The notes beneath the pieces are model-generated. The model was not told the origin of the DNA. It was given only the letters and a program-made list of their open reading frames with translations, and searched no databases. From Verrucomicrobiaceae bacterium (GTDB lineage: Bacteria > Verrucomicrobiota > Verrucomicrobiia > Verrucomicrobiales > Verrucomicrobiaceae): a stretch of 64,000 bases of DNA. The DNA lies in assembly GCA_024232965.1 (NCBI GenBank), contig JACKQF010000004.1, forward strand, positions 434,001 through 498,000. The letters are read 5' to 3'. Below are positions 44,799 to 54,220 of this stretch, piece by piece. The position numbers and the translations under genes are program-made. How positions within the stretch are numbered: position 1 is the stretch's first letter; every line of letters begins with the position of its first letter.

Positions 44799-45497
44799 TC
44801 ACTTCTTTGGCACAGTTAGCGTAAGCGTCGGCGGGGGCTTTTTCCCTGGATTGATGTTGCCAAGCCTGCCTCCATAAAGGTCCATCGCGCGGCGGGCGAT
44901 GATATCCACCAGGGCGGGCTGCAGAGTGCGGGTCGCCAGATTTGACACGGCCATTGATGCCCACATGATGGGGCTTTTGTAGCGCGCTACCTGCCATACT
45001 GGCAGCAGTTTCTTGTACCATTTAGTGGCCTTTTGTACCGTCTCCGTTTGGGAAAACTTGTGCGTCATCTCCCAGGTTTTCAGAGCCGTACTGGCGCTAA
45101 CGTCGATGAGGCGACCGATGCTGCGCGTCTGCAAAAAATCGGCCACATCCATGGCTGCCAGATGGACCGCTCGGGAAAACTGGCTGAGACCAGGGGCCAG
45201 CAAGGGATCGGGATGCGCGGGGTGGTAGATCGCGGCGATCTCGCGTACGAGTTTCGGGATTTCGTCCACCAGTGGCGGCAGCCACTCTGGGTTCGCTGTC
45301 TTGCTCCAGCGCAGGCGGTTTTTGCACGCCTGCACCGCCCTGAAGGCGTCCGCATCCTGCTCGGTGCGCGATTCCACGTAGTGATCCACCGCCTGTTGCG
45401 CAGCTTTTAGATCTGCAAAAAACCGCACGCCTACCCAAATCAGCCAAGTGGCTAAGCCACACATAAAGCCAGCGAGGAAAGTGAATAAATAGGCCAT
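44799..45497 (-). CDS. Membrane protein of unknown function
   Basis: 232 residues with one N-terminal helix (about 3-24, LFTFLAGFMCGLATWLIWVGV) and a largely alpha-helical soluble part. The C-terminal third contains VARYKSPIMWASMAVSNLAT and a Lys/Pro-rich tail (GKKPPPTLTLTVPKK). No recognised domain. It is divergent from lnt, with about 100 nt between the starts. Confidence 0.6.
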   Translation of the reverse strand: MAYLFTFLAGFMCGLATWLIWVGVRFFADLKAAQQAVDHYVESRTEQDADAFRAVQACKNRLRWSKTANPEWLPPLVDEIPKLVREIAAIYHPAHPDPLLAPGLSQFSRAVHLAAMDVADFLQTRSIGRLIDVSASTALKTWEMTHKFSQTETVQKATKWYKKLLPVWQVARYKSPIMWASMAVSNLATRTLQPALVDIIARRAMDLYGGRLGNINPGKKPPPTLTLTVPKK

Positions 45498-45594
45498 GGG
45501 AGATGGAATTCCTCCCCATGTTCGATCTTCGGCTGTGGATGTTCAACTCTCTAATTTCTTGTCACTCGGCGAGGACTCTGGCAGGCTGGAAGCC

Positions 45595-46907
45595 ATGAGC
45601 TTGGGAAAACGGTGGGCTTTAGTCGGGATTAGCGCAGCAACTTACGCTGCCAGTTTCCCGCCCATCGGCGCTTGGTGGTTGATGCCATTGGCAATGGGAG
45701 CATTCCTCGCAGCGCTGCGCGGTCTTCCGCCGAAGGCCGCCTTCGTTTGTGGCTTCGGGCACGGCGTGCTGACCTACGGTTTGGCGCTGCCTTGGATGGG
45801 GTTGATTTTTGGCGCGATGGCCCCTCTTCTTTGGGGCATCTTGGCAACGTTTCACGCACTCTTTGCCGTCGTGATAGCAGTATGGGGTCCACGCCTTTCG
45901 CCAGGCTGGCGTCGCGCCGTCTGGGTGGCGCTGACTTGGATGGCACTGGAGTACATTCGCGGCGAGGTCTTCTGGCTGAAGTTCCCCTGGGTCACGGTTT
46001 CACTCTCACGTGGCCCGAATATCCTGCTGCCCTGGGGAGGGGTATATGGAACGGGCTTGCTGCTCATGCTGGGCCTCGCTCTCGCGATCGAAAGCCGCTG
46101 GTGCCGGCTGGGTGGGGTCTTGGTCGTTCATTCCCTCAGATGCCGCAAGCGACAGGACCAGCTCTCAAAGTCACCGCCATCCAAGCGGAAGGAGCCATGC
46201 CAGACCGACTGCTTAAGCTTTCAGCGCAAGCACCCGCCCAGACAGACTTCCTCGTCTGGCCAGAATACGCCTTTGCAGGCAACCTTCTGGCGGCAAAACA
46301 GGATCTGGCCGCAATTCAAGGCCGACTCAAAGAACGTCAATGCATTCTCGTGGTCGGAACGCAAACCTACGCACCCCGAGGCAGTGAATGGTTCAACACA
46401 GCCCTCACCCTCTCCTCAGACGCCGTCCTGGGGCAACATATCAAAAACCACACCGTCCACCTTTTCGACGATGGGACACCGGGCACCACAGCCAATATCG
46501 TCAGTACGCCAGCAGGCAAAATCGGGACTCCCATTTGCTTTGACTGTGACTTTCAGGACGTCGCCCAGCGGATGACACTTGCAGGAGCGGAATGCTTTTT
46601 GGTTCCCAGCATGGACGTTGCGAACTGGGGAGAGCGGCAGCACCTCCAACACGCAGAATTGGCCAGGATCCGCGCCGCCGAAAACGCGCGATGGATGATC
46701 GTATCCTCATCCTCGGGCCGCACTCAAGCCATCGATCCTCAAGGCTCTGTGATTGGTCAACTGCCACTTTTTGAGCCGGGTCTCCTCAATGCCGAACTGT
46801 ATCGAGTCGAACCCCAAACCTTCTTCACGAGATACGGCTGGCGTTTTGGGCAGATCGTGATTCTTCTAGCACTTTTGACCGCTGTCCCAAGCCGTCGGGC
46901 AGATTGA
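45595..46907 (+). pseudogene. lnt: Apolipoprotein N-acyltransferase, frameshifted
   Basis: Two overlapping plus-strand frames make one Lnt protein. The first (ATG at 45595) holds the membrane part up to ALAIESRWCRLGG. The second, ending at 46907, holds the nitrilase-like catalytic part from LKVTAIQAEG onward. A -1 shift around 46115-46145 joins them. Catalytic residues are present: Glu in VWPEYAF, Lys in HIKNHTVHLF and Cys in TPICFDCDF, then a final helix. Lnt attaches the third acyl chain to lipoproteins. A run of four G (GGTGGGGTC) near 46113 is a candidate site of a lost base. Sequencing error or true mutation cannot be distinguished. Confidence 0.8.
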
Positions 46908-46923
46908 CAAATGCACTTTTGAA

Positions 46924-46935
46924 GTGAAATTTCAC
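46924..46935. promoter_or_regulatory. Palindrome GTGAAATTTCAC before rex, Rex-operator-like
   Basis: A perfect 12-bp palindrome within AAGTGAAATTTCACAA, ending 2 nt before the rex GTG codon. It resembles the known Rex operator (TTGTGAA-N4-TTCACAA), but the arms are 2 bp closer than usual and the left arm has AAG instead of TTG. Autoregulation of rex is plausible. The site also lies 16 nt after the lnt stop. Confidence 0.5.
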
Positions 46936-46937
46936 AA

Positions 46938-47555
46938 GTGCCAAGAATAGACATACCCCGCAAATCGATTTACCGACTGTCCATCTATCAGCGCTGTCTC
47001 CAGCGCCTGAAGGAAAACCGTGTTGATACGGTCTCTTCAGAGGCTTTGGCAAAGGCCGCAGGGGTGAAGCCTACACAGCTACGAAAGGATCTGGCCTACT
47101 TCGGCCAATTTGGTACGCGCGGCCTTGGCTACAATGTTGAGGCGCTAAGCACTACAATTGGCGAGGTGCTGGGGCACAATCGCCTCCAGCCCGTCATTCT
47201 GGTGGGTGTCGGGAACCTGGGCTCCGCCTTGCTGCGCTATGGAGGCTTTCGCAAAGAGGGGTTTGAAGTGGTGGCAGCTTTTGATCTAGCTCCTAAGGCC
47301 CGCGCCAGCGATTCTGGCATCCAGATCCTGGGAATGGAGCAATTGACGCCCTTCATCCGCATGCATCATGTCAAAATGGCCATCCTCACTGTGCCCGCCA
47401 GCGCTGCGCAGAGCGTGGCAAACACGATTGTGGAGGCGGGCATCCAGGCCGTGCTCAATTTCTCCCCCACGGTGCTGGACGTTCCAGACAACGTGGTGGT
47501 GAACAGTGTGGACCTGGCCGTCGAGCTCGAAAATCTGAGCTACTTCATCAGGTAA
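46938..47555 (+). CDS. rex: Redox-sensing transcriptional repressor Rex
   Basis: 205 residues, starting at GTG. The winged-helix N-terminal domain has IPRKSIYRLSIYQRCLQRLK and VKPTQLRKDLAYFGQFGTRG, the Rex DNA-binding signature. The Rossmann domain has VILVGVGNLGSALLRYGGF for NADH binding, and the usual dimer region and C-terminal helix (VNSVDLAVELENLSYF). Rex responds to the NADH/NAD+ ratio and represses fermentative or anaerobic-respiration genes. It ends convergently with the HerA-type gene, overlapping it by 8 nt. Confidence 0.95.
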   Translation: MPRIDIPRKSIYRLSIYQRCLQRLKENRVDTVSSEALAKAAGVKPTQLRKDLAYFGQFGTRGLGYNVEALSTTIGEVLGHNRLQPVILVGVGNLGSALLRYGGFRKEGFEVVAAFDLAPKARASDSGIQILGMEQLTPFIRMHHVKMAILTVPASAAQSVANTIVEAGIQAVLNFSPTVLDVPDNVVVNSVDLAVELENLSYFIR

Positions 47556-50010
47556 GCCTGCACCACGCAGGGCGCAGGTCTTCGCCGACACGCTCATGCG
47601 GCAGCCAGAGGATACCGGTGGCGGCGGGCTGGATGTCCTTCTTCGCAGGGGTCAGTTTCACCGTCTCTAAGACCAGCGTGGCAGGATCAAACTGATCCCG
47701 GATGCGCTGCGTCTCATCGCCCAGTTTTTGCTCAAGTTCGCTCATCTCGGCCTTGATGCGTTCCAGGTCTTGCTCTGCGGAGGCGGCATCGCGAGACTCC
47801 TTCCAAGCGCGGGATACACTCGAAACAGAGGTTCCTTTAATGACCGATGTGGCTGCGCTGACGCCGCTCTTGCGACCCAACAGCGCCCCGAGAATCGAGG
47901 AGCCAATCTGCACCATGGTGGACATGCGTGCGCTGGATGCCTGGCTCTTTTCTGACTCCAGCTTATCCATCGCCTTGGTGGCCTTGGCTTCGAGCGCCTT
48001 CACCTCCTTGGCTGATTTTTCGCGCAGTTCGTCCACGGCCTTGTCCCGGCGTTCACGGGCGACTTGGGTCATGCGGACACGAAAGTCGCCCTGCGATTCG
48101 CCTGGATTGGAGAAAGCCTCCAGCAGCGGGCTCGTGTAAACCTCCATCGAGTGATTGCGGTAAACCCAATCGATGAAGTCTTTTTCGATGCTGGAGTAGG
48201 TGCTGGACTTCATCGCTGCGCCCGGCAATTCCGAATATTCAGCGCCGTCCTCTGGATTTTGCACCAACTTGCCCAAATCGAGATCTTTTGGCAGATCAAT
48301 GAACTTATCCCAGTTCACACGTTGCCCTTTGATATCGATCTCGTTGGCCAGCGTGACCGTGGAGCGACCCGTGATCTTGCGCTTGCTGTCGTCAAAATTC
48401 ACGACGGCAGAACGCAACAGTGCAGGAATATAGCAGAGGCGATCTGGATCGACGTGTTCCGCTGGCGCAAAGTATTCCTCAACGCCTTCAGGGAGGCGCG
48501 GTTTGATCGTGTTGCGCACCCCGGCATCGTTGCCAGAGGGTGGTGCGAAACCATCGCCGCCACCGGATTTGCTGCCTGGGACGGGCCGGATGGGGTCCAT
48601 CAAGGTCTTGATCTGTGTGCGAGAGAGCGGCCCACTCAGATAGCTCATCGCCCAGCGGACCTGGAAGACTGCCGGGTGATCTTCGTGAACGTTGTTCATG
48701 AGGAAAATTCGATTCCCCAGATTGGAGAGAAGTCTCTCCAGTTCCTGCCGATTAAATGCCGCCCCGGAACTCCCAGCCGCCCCCTCCAAACCGTCCAAGA
48801 CACGCGCTTTATCGCGCTCCGTCTGAAGGCGACCGAGGAACCAAGTGCCGATGTTGGACAGCGCCTTGTAGTCCAAATCCACGGGGTTTTGTGTGCCGAG
48901 CAGCAGCCCCAACCCAAAGGCACGGGCTTGCTTCAAGAGGATCATCATCGGCTTCTTCGTCGGCGGATTGGCCGTCGGCGGTAGGTAGCCGTAGATCTCA
49001 TCCATGTAAAAGAGCGCCCGCAGGCTGGTAGTGCCCGCTTGAGCGCGCATCCAGCCGAGGAGTTGGTTCAGCAGCAGGGAGACAAAGAAAGTGCGCTCCG
49101 TGTCACTGAGGTGAGAAATGCAGAAGATGGAAACGCGAGGTTTGCCCTCAGGCGTGTAGTACATGCGCTGGATGTCCAGGGGCTCGCCCTCCATCCAAAC
49201 GCCAAACCCTGGGGATGCCAACAAGCTATTGAGCTTCATGGCCAGTTCGTTGCGTTTTGACTCCGACAGGAAGGTATCAATATCCACAACGCCAACCTTA
49301 CGGATCGGTGGTTGCTGGATCGCACGAACGAGGACTTCCAGAGACAGGTTTTGCCGCTTTGCCCAAAAATGGGCGACGATGTTGGAAAGCAGGATGTGCT
49401 CCGGCGACTGCACCGGATCCGCATTCACATTCATCAGTCCCAGCATGCTGGAAACGGTGCTTTCGATCCGGTCAGAGAGTATTTCGCGATCTTCCATGAC
49501 CTCATCCGAGGGGGCGTCTAGAGAGCTGAGGATCGATACCGGCAGGCCGGCATTGCTGCCTGGGGTGTAGATGGCCATGTCCACCGTTTCACGCATCTTG
49601 CGGATGCGCTCGCCAGTCTGCCCCCAGTCGCCGAGCCCCTTTTTCCAGGTCTCGGCCTGCGCTGCGGCGTGCTCATCCACGGTGCGCCCCTTCCGGCGAG
49701 CATCGTCGGCATTCACCCAGGGCTTAAATTCAGCGGGAGACAAGTCGGGGAAGGACAGGAGGAAATTCCCAATATCCCCCTTCGGATCGATGGCGATCAC
49801 CGGTACGCCGTCCATCGCGGCCTCCTCCAGGAGCGTCAAGCAGAGACCCGTTTTACCGGAACCCGTCATCCCCAAAACGACACCATGGGTCACGAGATCC
49901 TTGGAGTCGTAGAGCACCAAATTTTCATTCATCTCCTTGGTGGCAACGTCGTACTCGCGGCCCAAGAAGAAGGTTCCAAGCTTTTCGTATTGATCGGTCG
50001 TGATGGTCAT
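47548..50010 (-). CDS. HerA/VirB4-type ATPase (DUF853/DUF87-like)
   Basis: 820 residues. The Walker A motif GMTGSGKTGLC (about 47-57) follows a short N-terminal barrel. The Walker B region ALFYMDEIYGYLPP is near residue 340, with the sensor-like LLGTQNPVDLDYKA after it. These define the HerA/FtsK superfamily. The C-terminal part (about 540-820) has a long coiled coil (AVDELREKSAKEVKALEAKA) and a Ser/Gly-rich segment (QIGSSILGALLGRK). Related proteins act in DNA processing or are of unknown role. No nuclease partner (NurA or similar) is adjacent. Confidence 0.82.
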   Translation of the reverse strand: MTITTDQYEKLGTFFLGREYDVATKEMNENLVLYDSKDLVTHGVVLGMTGSGKTGLCLTLLEEAAMDGVPVIAIDPKGDIGNFLLSFPDLSPAEFKPWVNADDARRKGRTVDEHAAAQAETWKKGLGDWGQTGERIRKMRETVDMAIYTPGSNAGLPVSILSSLDAPSDEVMEDREILSDRIESTVSSMLGLMNVNADPVQSPEHILLSNIVAHFWAKRQNLSLEVLVRAIQQPPIRKVGVVDIDTFLSESKRNELAMKLNSLLASPGFGVWMEGEPLDIQRMYYTPEGKPRVSIFCISHLSDTERTFFVSLLLNQLLGWMRAQAGTTSLRALFYMDEIYGYLPPTANPPTKKPMMILLKQARAFGLGLLLGTQNPVDLDYKALSNIGTWFLGRLQTERDKARVLDGLEGAAGSSGAAFNRQELERLLSNLGNRIFLMNNVHEDHPAVFQVRWAMSYLSGPLSRTQIKTLMDPIRPVPGSKSGGGDGFAPPSGNDAGVRNTIKPRLPEGVEEYFAPAEHVDPDRLCYIPALLRSAVVNFDDSKRKITGRSTVTLANEIDIKGQRVNWDKFIDLPKDLDLGKLVQNPEDGAEYSELPGAAMKSSTYSSIEKDFIDWVYRNHSMEVYTSPLLEAFSNPGESQGDFRVRMTQVARERRDKAVDELREKSAKEVKALEAKATKAMDKLESEKSQASSARMSTMVQIGSSILGALLGRKSGVSAATSVIKGTSVSSVSRAWKESRDAASAEQDLERIKAEMSELEQKLGDETQRIRDQFDPATLVLETVKLTPAKKDIQPAATGILWLPHERVGEDLRPAWCRLT

Positions 50011-50071
50011 GATGTCAGAGAGTCAAGGAAAGACCGCCTATTCAAGCACACCGTTCAATGACACGCGACTG

Positions 50072-50479
50072 TCAATTTTCGGACTTCTTGTTACCAGAAC
50101 TCTGGACGACAACGTCGGGCCACGGGAACTCCTTTTCCCACCCGCATCGGTGGCAATGAAGCCTGCGCACCTTTCGGCAAAAAAGCAGGACGACGCCTTC
50201 ACAGATTGTCACAGGCAGGATCATACAGATGGCAATGCCAAACCCCACACTCCGGCCGCCACCAAAGTTTGCGGACAGCATCAGCCACATTACCAGCCCC
50301 ACCGGTCCACCCAGCCAGCCAAGCGAAAGAACCCTCCTGGCCCACGGTCCGTAGCGGGTCCCGTAATTTTGAAAAAGCGTCATTGGCGCGTCACACTTCC
50401 CGCATCGGTTCGGTAAGTCTGGTGGTAACAGGGAAGCGGCACCCTTCATCGGCGTCAGTCTGCGTCTGAGGCTGCCCAT
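50072..50479 (-). CDS. Small zinc-ribbon membrane protein
   Basis: About 135 residues from the ATG at 50479; other starts at 50515 (TTG) and 50449 are possible. A first Cys pair (CGKC) and a second (CHRC) frame two hydrophobic helices (about 55-100). This resembles zinc-ribbon membrane proteins with split Cys pairs. Function unknown. It is divergent from ftsK. Confidence 0.5.
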   Translation of the reverse strand: MGSLRRRLTPMKGAASLLPPDLPNRCGKCDAPMTLFQNYGTRYGPWARRVLSLGWLGGPVGLVMWLMLSANFGGGRSVGFGIAICMILPVTICEGVVLLFCRKVRRLHCHRCGWEKEFPWPDVVVQSSGNKKSEN

Positions 50480-50540
50480 CCGCAACCCAATTGAGAAGCG
50501 GCCAAATGTGCCCAAAGGGGAAAAGAGGCCTTGTCTTTTA

Positions 50541-50568
50541 TTGAGTTATCCAAATATTCTGGTAAAAT
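50541..50568 (+). promoter_or_regulatory. Predicted sigma-70-type promoter for ftsK
   Basis: TTGAGT (50541-50546) and TAAAAT (50563-50568) are separated by 16 bases in an AT-rich stretch, 33 nt upstream of the ftsK GTG. This matches -35 and -10 boxes by eye only. Confidence 0.4.
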
Positions 50569-50601
50569 TCATAATCTAGCCTTCAGCCCATTTTTTCAAT
50601 C

Positions 50602-53214
50602 GTGCCTCGCCCAGCTACAATTTCCCCACCGCGTCCCGCCCGTTCTCGTGCGACCAACGACACGGAGAGCCCCTGGAACGACCCCATCGGCATCGCCTTC
50701 CTGATGCTAGCGGCCTTGTACTTCCTGGCGCTGCTGTCCTACGACCCACAGGACAACCCCGCGTGGTCCAATCTTTCCACTTCTGACCAACCCAACGAAG
50801 TTACCCACAACTTCGTCGGCCGTCTTGGGTCGGTCTTTGCTGCCTATTCCTTCTACTTGATGGGAGTGGCGACCTATCTGATCCCGATCAGTCTGACATG
50901 GTTCGGCGTCTGCCTAATCACCGCTAATCGCAAAGTCACGGGGCGATCCTGGATCGGCGTGCTGCTCATGGTAGCCAGCGCTGCGTCGATCTTCTCTGTG
51001 GATAATCTCTTCAATGCTCACGACGACATCACCCCCATGGGCGGTGGTGGGGGACTGGGACGGTTCCTCGGGGAGATGTTTTTGATGAACCTCGTCGGCA
51101 AGGTGGGTTCCACCATGTTGCTAGCCGTCGCCTACGGATTCGGGCTGTTTCTGGTCGCCCGGGTCCATCCCCTCATGCTGATTCAGGAGCTGCGCCGCGA
51201 AATCCCCGTTTGGCTGGAGCAATGGAAAATGCGCACCGCACTGGCAGGAGGCATGGATGATATCGACGTCGTCGCGCCCGACGGAACGCCGATCGACTCG
51301 GCCCCTCAGCGGAAACGCAGGGCACCAAAAAGCTCCACTCCAGACCCCACATCGATTGAAACGGACAAGAGCCTCATCACTGCGGAACTAGGGCTGCGGT
51401 ATGACCCACCAGCCCCCAAAATCATCGACTCCTCCGGCCCCCGCCCGCCGATGGAGAAAGACAAACCGCGCCTGGCAGAAGTCTGGGAGAAAAAGCGCGC
51501 TCAAAAGTTGGAGCAGGACCCGCCCGCCCCACTCAGCAGCCTCACCGCACTCTTCAAAGACTACAAGCTGCCCTCATTAGAGCTTTTGAACTGGGTGGAG
51601 GACGATGGCCGTGCCCCGACCGATAAAGCGGAACTGCTGGGCATCCAAAACACCATCGTCCGCACCCTCGCCAGCTTTGGCATCCAAGTGGAGCCCGGCG
51701 ATATCACCCGAGGGCCGTCCATCACCCGTTATGAAGTCCGCCCCAGCGATGGTCTGCGCGTCAGCCGCATCGCCAACCTCGACGCCGACCTCGCCCGCGC
51801 CACTCGCGCAGAGCGGATTAACATTCTGGCTCCCATTCCTGGAAAAGACACCGTCGGCATCGAGCTGGCAAACAAGGAACGCGTTGTCGTCCCGATCCGT
51901 GAGTTGCTAGAAGACGACGCCTTCCAGAACGGCAAAACCCGCCTCCCTGTGGCCCTGGGCAAAGATGTGTATGGCAAGACCATCATCGGCGACCTCGCCG
52001 CCATGCCACACCTTCTCGTGGCAGGTGCGACCGGCAGCGGGAAAAGTGTCTGCATCAACGGCATCATCACCAGCCTGCTTTGCCGATTTGCACCGGATGA
52101 ACTGCGTTTTGTCATGATCGACCCCAAGGTCGTGGAAATGCAAAATTATGCCGACCTGCCCCACCTCGCCCTGCCCGTCGTGACAGACCCGAAAAAGGCA
52201 TTGCTAGCCCTGCGCTGGGTCGTGAAGGAAATGGAAAGCCGCTACCAAATGTTCGCCGCAGAAGGCTGCCGGAATTTCGAAGTCTTCAACAACCGCAACC
52301 GCAAAAAGGCAGCGGCTGCCGTCGCCAAGAATGGCCCCCGGCCAGGCTCAGCCGCCGCCACACCGAGCGAGCGACCCATCGAAGACAAAGTCGCGGTCGC
52401 CGAAATCACGCCGGACACCGTCACGCTGCCCAATGGCCAGGGCGTCTTGGAAGACGATCTCCCCATCCAGAGCACCGAGCCCGAATGGAAGGGCGACGCA
52501 GCGCCGCCACCGCGCAAACAGCAGGAGCAAAAAATTCCCGACACGCTGCCCTACATGGTCGTCATTGTGGACGAGCTGGCCGACCTCATGCAGACGGCCT
52601 CCGCAGACATCGAGGTGGCCATCGCCCGCATCACCCAAATGGCGCGTGCCGCTGGCATTCACCTGATCGTCGCCACGCAGACACCGCGCGCAGACGTCAT
52701 CACCGGGGTCATCAAAGCCAACATCCCCACCCGCATCGCCTTCCAAGTCGCCTCAGCCCTGGATAGCCGCGTCATTCTCGACCGCAAAGGCGCGGAGAAC
52801 CTGGTGGGTAAAGGGGACATGCTCTATGTGCCCCCCGGCGGCTCCCAGCCCATTCGCTCCCAAGGTGCCTTGGTGACGGACGAAGAAATCCACGACGTCG
52901 TCGAATGCTGCGTGGAGCAAGGCAAACCGGTCTTTGACGCCAAGGTGGAAGACGGTGGCGACGTGCTGGACGAGATGTTTGGCGATGACGAAGAGAGTGG
53001 CGTTTCGGACGAGGAAGAGACCATCCTCGACAAATGCATCGAGGTCATCCGGCAGGAGCAAAAAGCCTCCACCTCACTCCTGCAACGTCGCCTAAGGCTC
53101 GGCTACGGCCGTGCCGCACGCATGATCGATATCCTCGAAGATCGCGGCATCATTGGCCCCGGAGACGGAGCCAAGCCGCGCGAGATTCTTGTAAATCTTG
53201 ACGAAGAGTTTTGA
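50602..53214 (+). CDS. ftsK: DNA translocase FtsK/SpoIIIE
   Basis: 870 residues from a GTG start. About four N-terminal transmembrane helices lie within residues 25-195. A linker of about 200 residues follows, then the motor: Walker A GATGSGKSVCIN (about 475-486), Walker B YMVVIVDELADLM and the QTPRADVITGVIKANIPTRI motor motif. Between them is a low-complexity Ala/Pro insert (about 565-640). The C-terminal gamma winged helix (ASTSLLQRRLRLGYGRAARM) that reads KOPS sites is present. It moves chromosome ends at the division septum. Confidence 0.95.
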   Translation: MPRPATISPPRPARSRATNDTESPWNDPIGIAFLMLAALYFLALLSYDPQDNPAWSNLSTSDQPNEVTHNFVGRLGSVFAAYSFYLMGVATYLIPISLTWFGVCLITANRKVTGRSWIGVLLMVASAASIFSVDNLFNAHDDITPMGGGGGLGRFLGEMFLMNLVGKVGSTMLLAVAYGFGLFLVARVHPLMLIQELRREIPVWLEQWKMRTALAGGMDDIDVVAPDGTPIDSAPQRKRRAPKSSTPDPTSIETDKSLITAELGLRYDPPAPKIIDSSGPRPPMEKDKPRLAEVWEKKRAQKLEQDPPAPLSSLTALFKDYKLPSLELLNWVEDDGRAPTDKAELLGIQNTIVRTLASFGIQVEPGDITRGPSITRYEVRPSDGLRVSRIANLDADLARATRAERINILAPIPGKDTVGIELANKERVVVPIRELLEDDAFQNGKTRLPVALGKDVYGKTIIGDLAAMPHLLVAGATGSGKSVCINGIITSLLCRFAPDELRFVMIDPKVVEMQNYADLPHLALPVVTDPKKALLALRWVVKEMESRYQMFAAEGCRNFEVFNNRNRKKAAAAVAKNGPRPGSAAATPSERPIEDKVAVAEITPDTVTLPNGQGVLEDDLPIQSTEPEWKGDAAPPPRKQQEQKIPDTLPYMVVIVDELADLMQTASADIEVAIARITQMARAAGIHLIVATQTPRADVITGVIKANIPTRIAFQVASALDSRVILDRKGAENLVGKGDMLYVPPGGSQPIRSQGALVTDEEIHDVVECCVEQGKPVFDAKVEDGGDVLDEMFGDDEESGVSDEEETILDKCIEVIRQEQKASTSLLQRRLRLGYGRAARMIDILEDRGIIGPGDGAKPREILVNLDEEF

Positions 53215-53236
53215 TCCGACACCGGCGCCAAAGCCA

Positions 53237-54190
53237 TCAAGCTTTCGGCGCTTTCAATCTCTCGACCAAGTAGTCAATCACCTGGGCATGCTTTACGTCA
53301 GCGGCCCCCGGGTAAACCAATTCACATTGGGTGCCGACCGCTTTGCAATGCTCCTGCAACTTCACGCCAAAATTCGAAGTGTGGGTAGGATCCTTCTGTT
53401 CCTGCCCCAGCCCAGGAGCCACGCTGTAGATCAGATAAACCGGAGGATCATCGGGAGTCACCAGCGCATACGGTGAATACTCCGCGATGAAGGGCAGGAT
53501 CGATTCCCTTCCGGCGACGAAGTCATCAAAGACCTTGAACTTCATCCCCGCAGCAAACGCATGACCGCCGTAACGACTGTTCGGCGTCCACTCGCGCATC
53601 TGTTTCGGGTCCAAAGTCGTCTGCGCGCCAATGACGGCGGCACACCATAGCCGAGTTGACTCGCGCTCAATCGGATCGGCACTTTTCGGATCTGCGAGAT
53701 CGTCGTGAAAGGCCAACCACAGACTGGAGCAAGCACCCGCAGAACCACCGCTAGCACCGATGCGCTCCTTGTCGATGTTCCACTCTGCCGCCTTGCTGCG
53801 CACAAATTGCAATGCGCGGGCCGCGTCATGCAGCGGGGCCTTCACCGGCGGCACCACGTCCTGCGCCTGCGAGATGTAACGGTAGTTGATCGACACCACC
53901 GAAATCCCCGCCTTCAAGTAGGGCTCCACCGCGATCCCCGCCTTGTCGCCGCCCATCCAACCACCACCGTGGATGAAAAACAGCAGCGGCGTGGGTGTGT
54001 CAGACTTTGCCTGCCAAAAATCCAAGACGTTGCGCTCAAACTGACCGTAGCGAACTTCGGCTTGAGTCGGAGCGGGGTTCTTCGGATACACCTTCTTGGG
54101 GGCCGCCTTTTTAGGGGCTTCGGCCTTCTTCGCCGGCGCTTGCGCAGAGGCGATGGAGGTTAGTAGAAGGAGGGCAAGGAAAGCTTTCAT
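53237..54190 (-). CDS. Exported alpha/beta hydrolase (BD-FAE/esterase-lipase type), paralogue 1
   Basis: 317 residues with a signal peptide (MKAFLALLLLTSIASAQA) and a Lys/Ala-rich linker (PAKKAEAPKKAAPKKVYPK). The oxyanion motif HGGGWMGGDK and nucleophile motif GASGGSAGACSS are present; the catalytic His is probably in DVKHAQVIDYLVE near the C-terminus. Such proteins are esterases in Verrucomicrobia polysaccharide clusters. It is a close paralogue of the following gene, which starts at 55216, so a tandem duplication is likely. Confidence 0.85.
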   Translation of the reverse strand: MKAFLALLLLTSIASAQAPAKKAEAPKKAAPKKVYPKNPAPTQAEVRYGQFERNVLDFWQAKSDTPTPLLFFIHGGGWMGGDKAGIAVEPYLKAGISVVSINYRYISQAQDVVPPVKAPLHDAARALQFVRSKAAEWNIDKERIGASGGSAGACSSLWLAFHDDLADPKSADPIERESTRLWCAAVIGAQTTLDPKQMREWTPNSRYGGHAFAAGMKFKVFDDFVAGRESILPFIAEYSPYALVTPDDPPVYLIYSVAPGLGQEQKDPTHTSNFGVKLQEHCKAVGTQCELVYPGAADVKHAQVIDYLVERLKAPKA

Positions 54191-54220
54191 GGTTTTAGAT
54201 CGGAGAGTGGGAGGTCGAGA

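Noticed and set aside
48064..48984. A 306-codon plus-strand frame
   Set aside because: Antisense to the HerA-type ATPase; no recognisable feature.
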